Shown in pieces: positions 58,238 through 64,000 of a stretch of 64,000 nucleotides of DNA (positions within the stretch are counted from its first letter, which is position 1; every line of letters begins with the position of its first letter). This stretch comes from Nocardiopsis sinuspersici. Its GTDB lineage: Bacteria; Actinomycetota; Actinomycetes; Streptosporangiales; Streptosporangiaceae. Under the pieces are notes generated by a model. That model was given only the letters and a program-made list of their open reading frames with translations. It searched no databases and was not told where the DNA came from. The position numbers and the translations under genes were made by a program. The stretch covers positions 186,001 to 250,000 of the forward strand of contig VWVT01000004.1 of NCBI GenBank assembly GCA_008638415.1, in the 5' to 3' direction.

Positions 58238-58615
58238 ATGGCTGTCGACCCCACAGGATCCGCGCTCGCGGACATGTTGAAGGAGGACCCGGGCGGTCCC
58301 TTCGTCATGCTCAACCTGTTGCGATTCGCTCCGGACGGCCGCTCCTCGTACGAGGAGTACTCGCGGCGGACCGCCCGCTTCCTGAAGAAGTACGGCGCCG
58401 AGCTGGTCTACGCCGGTGACGGCGCGACGCCCCTGGTCGCCGAGGACGGGCAGGACTGGGACGCGGTACTGCTCGTCCGCTACCCCGACCGGGAGACGTT
58501 CAGCCGTATGGTCGCCGATCCCGAATACCAGGAGATCACCCACCTGCGCTCCCAGGCCCTGACCGAGGCCGTGCTCCAGCCGACCGTTCCCTGGGGCTCC
58601 GGCCGCAACTCCTGA
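58238..58615 (+). CDS. DUF1330-like dimeric alpha/beta barrel protein
   Basis: A 125-residue soluble protein. GGPFVMLNLLRFAPDGRSSY, YEEYSRRTARFLKKYGAELV, DAVLLVRYPDRETFSRMVAD and PEYQEITHLRSQALTEAVL are the DUF1330 pattern, a ferredoxin-like fold. No enzymatic role is established. The ATG follows a gap holding a divergent promoter region with the YhhN gene (57934-58237), which is otherwise empty. It is the last gene before the cobalamin operon. Confidence 0.9.
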   Translation: MAVDPTGSALADMLKEDPGGPFVMLNLLRFAPDGRSSYEEYSRRTARFLKKYGAELVYAGDGATPLVAEDGQDWDAVLLVRYPDRETFSRMVADPEYQEITHLRSQALTEAVLQPTVPWGSGRNS

Positions 58616-58764
58616 ACGGACCCCTCCGAACACGTTCGACGGCCGTGCGCGGCCGGCGGGGCGGGCCGTGGAAACCCGCCGTGGACGACCACGGCAGGGC
58701 GCCGCGGTCCGCCCCTTGCCATGCCCTCGCGCGAGATGGTGGGACCCTGGGTCAGGAGGGGAGG

Positions 58765-58962
58765 GGGCGGGGTACTACCCTCGTCGGGCCAGTCGAACTC
58801 CACCCCGTGGAGCAGGGAACCCGGTGGGAATCCGGGACTGACGCGCAGCGGTGAGGGTGACGGGCGGGGCACGCCCCGGGAACGCTTTCCCGGGACAGCC
58901 ACTGGAGCATCGCTCCGGGAAGGCGCTCCGCACCGGTCGAGCCCGAGTCCGAAGACCTGCTG
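58765..58962 (+). ncRNA. Cobalamin riboswitch
   Basis: The adenosylcobalamin aptamer is recognisable by its B12 box and surrounding core: GGGAACCCGGTGGGAATCC then GGGACTGACGCGCAGCGGT (about 58814-58852). A GC-rich peripheral stem (CCCCGGGAACG..., 58873-58895) follows, and the 3' part GAGTCCGAAGACCTGC is at 58945-58960. It sits 70 bases upstream of cobG and would repress the cob operon when cobalamin is plentiful. Exact ends are approximate. Confidence 0.92.
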
Positions 58963-58965
58963 GCG

Positions 58966-58986
58966 CTGGCGGTGACGGGCCGCCAG
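58966..58986 (+). promoter_or_regulatory. Candidate expression-platform hairpin of the riboswitch
   Basis: CTGGCGG and CCGCCAG form a perfect seven-base stem with a seven-base loop immediately after the aptamer and 45 bases before the cobG ATG. There is no U-tract, so control may be at translation or through alternative pairing with the aptamer end. Confidence 0.4.
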
Positions 58987-59030
58987 GTCGTCCGCGGCCC
59001 CGCGAACGGGCCCTGACCCGAAGGACGCGC

Positions 59031-59990
59031 ATGTCCCCGACGGAACCCCCATCCTCCGCCCTCCGCGCCCGGCGCGACCGCTGCCCCGGAGCCCTGCGGC
59101 CCTGGCCCGCCGACGACGGGCTGCTGGTCCGGCTCCGGCTCGTCGGCGGTCGGATCCCGGCCCGCTCGCTGCGTGCCCTGGCCGCCGTGGCCGACGAGTA
59201 CGGCGCCGGACGGATCCATGTCACCGGCCGGGCCAACGTGCAGCTGCGCGCCCTGCCCGGGCGTGACGGGCGGCTGGCCCCCGAAGCGCTCCGGGCCCTT
59301 GAGCGGACCGGTCTGCTGCCCTCGCCCACCCACGAGCTGGTCCGCAACGTGATGGTCTCCCCGTGCACGGGCCTGGCGGACGGGTGGGCCGGGGGCGAGG
59401 GCTCCCGAGACGAGGGGGGCGCCGCGTCCGGAGACCGTCCGTCGGGGATGAGGGGCGGGAGGGCGGATCTGCGTCCCGTCGCCGCCGCGTTGGACGGGCT
59501 GCTGTGCGCCGCACCGCACCGCGCCGCCCTTCCAGGACGCTTCCTGTTCGTCCTGGACGACGGACGCGGTGACCTGGTCGAGCGCTCCTGCGACCTGGGC
59601 CTCGTCGCCCTCGACGCACACGTCGCCCAACTGCGGGTCGGGGAGGGCTGGGGCCCGCCGACGCCGCTCGGCGAGGCAGCCGAGGCGCTCGTACGGCTGG
59701 CCGACGAGTTCCTGGAGCGGCGCGGTGACGGCCCCACCGCGCCGTGGCACGTCACCGAGCTCACGCCGCCGCTGACCGACCCGGTGCCACCGGACCCGCG
59801 GCTGCCGGACCCCGCTCCGCCGCTGCCGTACGGCCCGCTGCCCGAAGGCGCACGGCACGTTCCCGTACCCGACGACGGCCTGGACCGGTCCGCCGCCGAG
59901 GCGCTCGCCGACGAGGCGGTCGCCGCGGGCCCCGGCGAACTCGTCGTCACGCCGTGGCGCGGCGTTCTCGTCCCCGGAGGCGCACGGTGA
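59031..59990 (+). CDS. cobG: CobG-like precorrin-3B synthase, C-terminally short
   Basis: A 319-residue protein with the nitrite/sulfite-reductase ferredoxin-like part of CobG: RDRCPGALRPWPADDGLLVR, RIHVTGRANVQLRALPG, THELVRNVMVSPCTG, ALPGRFLFVLDDGRGDL and LVVTPWRGVLVPG. CobG normally converts precorrin-3A to 3B in the aerobic pathway, using a [4Fe-4S] cluster held by C-x5-C and C-x3-C motifs in the half that follows the T-P-W-R segment. Here the protein stops right after that segment and no such cysteine pattern exists. It may be inactive, or may need a partner. ATG 59031 follows AAGGAC. GTGA overlap with cobH. Confidence 0.82.
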   Translation: MSPTEPPSSALRARRDRCPGALRPWPADDGLLVRLRLVGGRIPARSLRALAAVADEYGAGRIHVTGRANVQLRALPGRDGRLAPEALRALERTGLLPSPTHELVRNVMVSPCTGLADGWAGGEGSRDEGGAASGDRPSGMRGGRADLRPVAAALDGLLCAAPHRAALPGRFLFVLDDGRGDLVERSCDLGLVALDAHVAQLRVGEGWGPPTPLGEAAEALVRLADEFLERRGDGPTAPWHVTELTPPLTDPVPPDPRLPDPAPPLPYGPLPEGARHVPVPDDGLDRSAAEALADEAVAAGPGELVVTPWRGVLVPGGAR

Positions 59991-60652
59991 CCACCCCGCG
60001 CCGGCCGAACCGGCACTACGAGTACGTCGACGACGGGCCCGCCATCTACACCGACTCCTTCGCCGTCATCCGGCGCGAGGCCCGGCTCGGCCACCTGCCC
60101 GCCAACGCGGAACGGCTCGCCGTGCGGATGATCCACGGCACCGGCCAGGTCGACCTCGCCGACGACCTGTTCGTCCACCCCGACCTGGTCCCCGCGGCGC
60201 GCTCGGCCCTCCAGGCCGGTGCGCCGATCCTGTGCGATGCCACCATGGTGGCCGCCGGCGTGACCAGGAACCGCCTGCCGAGCGGCAACGAGGTGCTCTG
60301 CCTCCTCGGCGACGAGCGGGTCCCCGGCCTCGCCCGGGAGTGGGGCACCACCCGCACCGCGGCCGCGGTGTCCCTGTGGGAGCCGCTGCTCGACGGCGCC
60401 GTGGTCGCGGTCGGCAACGCGCCCACCGCCCTCTTCCACCTGCTGGAGATGCTGGCCGACGGCGCCCCGCGCCCGGCCGCGATCGTCGGCTGCCCGGTCG
60501 GCTTCGTCGGCGCAGCCGAGTCCAAGCAGGCGCTGGCGCAGTTCGCCGACCGGCACGGCGCCGACATCCCCTACGTGACCACCCATGGTCGCCGCGGAGG
60601 CTCCGCGATGACCTCCTCGGCCCTCAACGCACTCGCCAAGGAGGAGGAGTGA
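59987..60652 (+). CDS. cobH: Precorrin-8X methylmutase CobH
   Basis: A 221-residue enzyme that moves a methyl group from C11 to C12 to give hydrogenobyrinate. FAVIRREARLGHLP, AVRMIHGTGQVDLADDL with the catalytic His, APILCDATMVAAGVTRNRLP, VAVGNAPTALFHLLEM and CPVGFVGAAESKQAL are all family motifs. GTG 59987 overlaps the cobG stop (GTGA), and its own stop overlaps the cobI-J start in the same way, so the operon is translationally coupled. Confidence 0.96.
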   Translation: MTTPRRPNRHYEYVDDGPAIYTDSFAVIRREARLGHLPANAERLAVRMIHGTGQVDLADDLFVHPDLVPAARSALQAGAPILCDATMVAAGVTRNRLPSGNEVLCLLGDERVPGLAREWGTTRTAAAVSLWEPLLDGAVVAVGNAPTALFHLLEMLADGAPRPAAIVGCPVGFVGAAESKQALAQFADRHGADIPYVTTHGRRGGSAMTSSALNALAKEEE

Positions 60653-62154
60653 CCGGTCGTTTCCACGGTGTCGGCGTCGGACCCGGTGATCCCGAGCTGG
60701 TCACCCTCAAGGCGGCCAGGCTCATCGCCGGAGCCGACGTCGTCGCCTACCACGCCGGAGCCGGCAAGCAGTCCAACGCCCGCCGCATCGCCGACGCCCT
60801 GATCCCGGACTCGGCCGTCGAGGAACAGCTCACCTACCCGGTGACCACCGGGACGACCGACCACCCGGGCGGTTACGCGGGTGCGCTGGCCGACTTCTAC
60901 GAGGAGTCCGCCGCGCGGCTGGCCGCCCACCTCGACGCCGGCCTCGACGTCGTCCTGCTCTCCGAGGGCGACCCCCTGTTCTACGGGTCGTACATGTACA
61001 TGCACGACCGGCTGTCCGAGCGGTACGAGACCGAGATCGTGCCCGGGGTCCCGGCGTTCACCGCCGCCGCGGCGGCCCCGCTGGCCCGGCAGACCGACGT
61101 GCTCACCGTGCTGCCCGGCACCCTGCCCGAACCGGAACTGGCCCGCCGCCTGGCGGACACCGACGCGGCCGTGATCATGAAGCTGGGCCGGACCTTCCCG
61201 GCCGTCCGCAGCGCCCTGGAGGCGGCCGGGCGGCTGGAGCACGCGGTGTACGTGGAACGCGCCTCGATGGAGGGGGAGCGGCGGCTGCCGGTCGCGGAGG
61301 TCGACCCGGAGACGGTGCCCTACTTCTCCCTGGTGCTGGTCACCGGTGACAGCCGCAACGGCAAGCGGTCCCGGCGGAGCGACGCGGCGACGCCGACGGC
61401 CCCCGAGCCCGTCGAACCGGCGGCCGAACTGCTGGTCGTCGGCCTGGGCCCCGGTCCCGGGCACTGGCTCACCCCCGAGGCCTCCGAGGCGCTCGCCGAG
61501 GTGGACCACGTGGTGGGCTACGCCCCCTACGTCGACCGGGTCCCGCAGCGCTCCGGACTCACCCGGCACGCCTCCGGCAACACCGTCGAGCTCCAGCGCG
61601 CCCGGTTCGCCCTCGACTTGGCCAGGGACGGCGAACGCGTCGCCGTGGTCTCCGGCGGGGACGCCGGCGTCTTCGGCATGGCCACCGCCGTGTTCGAGGC
61701 GGCCGAGGACCCCGGCTACCGGGACGTGCCCGTCCGGGTGCTGCCGGGGATCAGCGCCGTCCAGGCGGTCGCGGCCCGGGCGGGCGCTCCGGTCGGCGGC
61801 GACTTCGCGGTGATGAGCCTCTCGGACCGCCTCAAACCGTGGGAGGTGGTCGAGCGGCGGCTGCGCGCCGTCGCCGGGGCCGACCTGGCGCTGGCCGTCT
61901 ACAACCCGGCGTCCCGGTCCCGGACCGAGCAGATCGTCACCGCCCGCCGGATCCTGCTGGAGCACCGCGAGCCCGACACCGTGGTCGTCGTCGGCCGGGA
62001 CGTCGGACGGGACGGCGAGTCCCTGACGGTGACCACCCTCGGGGAACTCGACCCGGCCGCCATCGACATGCGCTGCCTGCTGATCGTCGGCGCGTCCGGC
62101 ACCCGGGTCTCCGGGACGGGGCGTGTCTGGACCCCCAGGTGGGTGAAGCCGTGA
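60649..62154 (+). CDS. cobIJ: CobI-CobJ fusion: precorrin-2 C20- and precorrin-3B C17-methyltransferase
   Basis: A 501-residue bifunctional enzyme. Residues about 1-238 are CobI: GVGVGPGDPELVTLKA, LLSEGDPLFYGSYMYMHDR, VPGVPAFTAAAA, YFSLVLVTG. A Pro/Ala linker (about 243-258) leads to CobJ, residues about 260-501: VVGLGPGPGHWLTPEA, VGYAPYVDRVPQR, VVSGGDAGVFGMA, LPGISAVQAVAARAGAP, LAVYNPASRSRTEQI. Both domains have the SAM-binding tetrapyrrole methylase fold. Fused CobIJ is known in actinomycetes. GTG 60649 overlaps cobH and the stop overlaps cobM, both through GTGA. Confidence 0.95.
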   Translation: MTGRFHGVGVGPGDPELVTLKAARLIAGADVVAYHAGAGKQSNARRIADALIPDSAVEEQLTYPVTTGTTDHPGGYAGALADFYEESAARLAAHLDAGLDVVLLSEGDPLFYGSYMYMHDRLSERYETEIVPGVPAFTAAAAAPLARQTDVLTVLPGTLPEPELARRLADTDAAVIMKLGRTFPAVRSALEAAGRLEHAVYVERASMEGERRLPVAEVDPETVPYFSLVLVTGDSRNGKRSRRSDAATPTAPEPVEPAAELLVVGLGPGPGHWLTPEASEALAEVDHVVGYAPYVDRVPQRSGLTRHASGNTVELQRARFALDLARDGERVAVVSGGDAGVFGMATAVFEAAEDPGYRDVPVRVLPGISAVQAVAARAGAPVGGDFAVMSLSDRLKPWEVVERRLRAVAGADLALAVYNPASRSRTEQIVTARRILLEHREPDTVVVVGRDVGRDGESLTVTTLGELDPAAIDMRCLLIVGASGTRVSGTGRVWTPRWVKP

Positions 62155-62900
62155 CCGTGCACTTCGTGGGGGCGGGGCCCGGAGCCGCCGACCTGCTGAC
62201 GGTCCGCGCCACGCGGATGCTCGCCGAGGCCGACGTGGTGCTGTACCCCGGCACGTACCTGGACCCGGAGGTCCTCACCCACTGCGCGCCCGGCGCCGAA
62301 CCGGTGGACACCCAGGGCCTGGACCTCGACCGCATCACCGAGCACCTGGTCGCCGCGCACGCCGCGGGCCGGGACGTCGTCCGGCTCACCTCCGGTGATC
62401 CGTCGCTCTACTCGGCGCTCGCCGAGCAGACCCGCCGGCTCGACGCGCACGGTGTCCCGTGGGACGTCACGCCCGGGGTGCCCGCGTACGCGGCCGCCTC
62501 GGCGCTGGCGGGGCGGGAGCTGACCGTGCCGCTGGTGGCCCAGTCGGTGGTGCTGACCCGGACCCAGGCCCGTTCGACCGCCATGCCGGACACGGAGTCA
62601 CTGGCGGCGTTCGCGGCGACCCGGGCCACGCTGGTGCTGCACCTGGCGATCAGGCGGGTGCGGGAGCTGATGGCGCAGATCGGGCCCGAGTACGGCGGCG
62701 ACTGCCCGGTCGTCGTCGTCCACCGGGCCAGCCAGCCGGGTGAGGCGGTGCTGCGCGGCACGGTCTCCACCATCGCCGACGCGGTGGAGGAGGCCGGGTT
62801 CCGGCAGGCGGCGGTGATCCTCGTGGGGCGGGCGCTCGACCCCGCGACGGGCGGTGAGTCCCACCTCTACGATCCGGCCCGCCCCCGGTTCGGCGACTAG
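62151..62900 (+). CDS. cobM: Precorrin-4 C11-methyltransferase CobM
   Basis: A 249-residue tetrapyrrole methylase: VHFVGAGPGAADLLTVRA, EADVVLYPGTYLDPEVL, VVRLTSGDPSLYSALAEQ, VTPGVPAYAAASALAGRELT and VVVVHRASQPGEAVLRGT. It adds the C11 methyl with SAM to form precorrin-5. GTG 62151 overlaps the cobIJ stop (GTGA). It is the last gene of the riboswitch-controlled unit visible on this strand, followed by a hairpin and the convergent cobL. Confidence 0.95.
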   Translation: MTVHFVGAGPGAADLLTVRATRMLAEADVVLYPGTYLDPEVLTHCAPGAEPVDTQGLDLDRITEHLVAAHAAGRDVVRLTSGDPSLYSALAEQTRRLDAHGVPWDVTPGVPAYAAASALAGRELTVPLVAQSVVLTRTQARSTAMPDTESLAAFAATRATLVLHLAIRRVRELMAQIGPEYGGDCPVVVVHRASQPGEAVLRGTVSTIADAVEEAGFRQAAVILVGRALDPATGGESHLYDPARPRFGD

Positions 62901-62940
62901 CGCGGTGCCCGGACAGGTTCACCGGCTCGCCCCGTGAGCC

Positions 62941-62998
62941 GTGGTCTTGTACTTACAGCCCGCTTCGGCGCCCGGACTCGCTGTAAGCACAAGATCAT
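62941..62998. terminator. Bidirectional hairpin between cobM and cobL
   Basis: GTGGTCTTGTACTTACAG (62941-62958) can pair with 62981-62998 at 15 of 18 positions, around a 22-base loop. Its right arm ends CAAGATCATCC, identical to the right arm of the hairpin at 5075-5135, and both lie between convergent genes. Confidence 0.72.
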
Positions 62999-63041
62999 CC
63001 GGAGTGGGAGCGCTCCGGTCACACCGGCAACGTACCCGGCC

Positions 63042-63145
63042 GGCCACCGGGGTTCGTCCGGTGAACCCGGTCCCGCGCCGCTGGGGGTGGCGAGGGTGCC
63101 GACGGGTCCCCGTACCTGCGGCACCCGAGCACGAGCCAAGGCGAG
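63042..63145. repeat. Intergenic repeat, copy 2 (inverted relative to 2.3-2.47 kb)
   Basis: The reverse complement carries CCCGTCGGC-CCCTCGCC-CCCCCAGCGGCGC and continues through the same order of words as 2391-2466. It lies in the 250-base convergent gap between cobM and cobL, right next to the hairpin, and reaches close to the cobL stop. Confidence 0.7.
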
Positions 63146-63152
63146 CGGAGGT

Positions 63153-64000
63153 TCAGGACGGCACCGCCAGGAACCACTGGGTGACCGTGCGGGCGGGCGT
63201 CCAGCCGGTGAACGTGCCGACGGGCGCGGTGGTCTCGACGGCGACACGGGTCAGCTCCCCTCCGTGGCGCCGGTAGGCGTCCGCGAGCAGGTGCTCGGTC
63301 TCCAGCGTCACCCCGTGCACCACGAGCCGACCGCCCGGCCGTAGCGCGCGCAGGCAGGTGTCGAGTACGCCCGGACGGGTCGCGCCGCCGCCGAGGAACA
63401 CCGCGTCGGGTTCGGGCAGGCCCTCCAACGCGTCCGGCGCGCGGCCGGTGACCACGCGCAGCCCGGGGACGCCGAGGCGGCCCGCGTTGCGGCTGATCCG
63501 CGCGGCACGCTCGGCGTCGGCCTCCACCGCAGTGGCGGCGCAGGTCGGGTGGGTCCGCATCCACTCGACGCCGACCGACCCGGCGCCCGCGCCCACGTCC
63601 CACAGGTGCCGCCCCGGTGAGGGCGCCAGCCGGGCCAGCGCCGAGGCGCGCAGGTCCCTCTTGGTCAGTTGCCCGTCGTGCTCGAACGCGTCGTCGGGCA
63701 GCCCCGGGACCAGGCCGTACCCGGACGGGCCGGCGAGCTCCAGGGCCAGCACGTGCAGCGCGGGCACCCTCCCGGGAGGAGCCGTCCCCAGCCAGCCGTC
63801 CGCCGTGGTCTCCAGGCGGGACTCCGAGTCCGAGCCCAGGTCGCCCAGCACGGTCATGCGGCTGGCGCCGTAGCCGGCGCCGGCCAACAGGGCGGCGACC
63901 GCCGCTGGAGTGTCCCCGTCCGAGGAGAGCACCAGGACGCGGTGACCGGGCGCCAGCTCCCGCAGGAGCAGGCGGGGATCGCGCCCGACCAGGCCCACCA
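63153..64000 (-). CDS. cobL: Precorrin-6Y C5,15-methyltransferase (decarboxylating) CobL, partial
   Basis: At least 281 residues; the gene runs off the right edge, so the start and the first part of the N-terminal methylase domain are missing. The visible N-terminal portion ends with the CobE/CbiE-like segment VLALELAGPSGYGLVPGLPD. The C-terminal CbiT-like domain has LTKRDLRASALARLAP, LWDVGAGAGSVGVEWMR (SAM-binding G-A-G-A-G), AVEADAERAARI and PDAVFLGGGATRPGVLD. It methylates C5 and C15 and decarboxylates the C12 acetate. It converges with cobM, so it may belong to a second cob transcript. Confidence 0.94.
   Translation of the reverse strand, partial: VGLVGRDPRLLLRELAPGHRVLVLSSDGDTPAAVAALLAGAGYGASRMTVLGDLGSDSESRLETTADGWLGTAPPGRVPALHVLALELAGPSGYGLVPGLPDDAFEHDGQLTKRDLRASALARLAPSPGRHLWDVGAGAGSVGVEWMRTHPTCAATAVEADAERAARISRNAGRLGVPGLRVVTGRAPDALEGLPEPDAVFLGGGATRPGVLDTCLRALRPGGRLVVHGVTLETEHLLADAYRRHGGELTRVAVETTAPVGTFTGWTPARTVTQWFLAVPS

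Noticed and set aside
1..64000. tRNA, rRNA, CRISPR array or intact insertion sequence
   Set aside because: Looked for cloverleaf ends, repeated spacers and transposase motifs; none was convincing.

Overview
This window reads as a chromosomal segment of a very GC-rich, mycelial-type actinomycete. Codon third positions are almost all G or C. It carries RbpA, an F420-type luciferase-like oxidoreductase, a DUF3090/SCO1664 cluster and a complete 'conservon' with paired P450s. The style fits Nocardiopsidaceae/Streptosporangiales (a Nocardiopsis-like genome) better than Streptomyces, but that placement is inference. I see no rRNA, tRNA, CRISPR array, prophage or intact insertion sequence.

Layout. 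0-5 kb: a fused LLM/BBE-type flavin oxidoreductase and a membrane Ser/Thr kinase whose sensor is a type I periplasmic-binding-like domain. 5-10.2 kb: aldo/keto reductase, the actinobacterial histidine phosphatase-DUF3090-SCO1664 cluster, a HAD-IIA phosphatase, and rbpA on the minus strand behind a textbook sigma-R promoter. 11.2-20.6 kb: conservon cvnA-B-C-D-E plus a second, canonical P450, then two coupled ABC exporter half-transporters. The CvnE-position P450 lacks the ExxR arginine, as known for CYP157. 20.9-24.6 kb: two paralogous secreted proteins flanking an NCS2 purine permease. 24.7-27.9 kb: a three-gene minus-strand cassette of related TPM-like bitopic membrane proteins, two of them with a cytosolic zinc-ribbon-like tail. 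28-36.5 kb: ABC-F ATPase, MBL hydrolase, F420-type oxidoreductase, DUF4253, a membrane-anchored Mrr-like nuclease, a bile-acid-symporter-family carrier and an alpha/beta hydrolase.

36.7-58.6 kb is accessory: many small enzymes (VOC proteins, CYTH phosphatase, PGRP amidase, VanZ, DoxX, YdcF, DHFR-like, Rdx, DUF6194) with local regulators (ArsR, HxlR, TetR, tandem MerR). It also holds several decayed genes: a CYTH fragment, an MBL-fold C-terminal fragment, and a piece of an MmcQ/YjbR gene whose intact relative lies 4.5 kb away.

58.7-64 kb is an aerobic-type cobalamin operon under a cobalamin riboswitch: cobG, cobH, a cobI-cobJ fusion and cobM, joined by 4-base GTGA overlaps, with cobL convergent and running off the right edge. 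CobG ends just before its usual [4Fe-4S] half.

Convergent gene pairs are regularly separated by strong GC-rich hairpins. Two of these, 58 kb apart, share the same arm sequence, and an intergenic repeat is present in inverted copies near both ends of the window.
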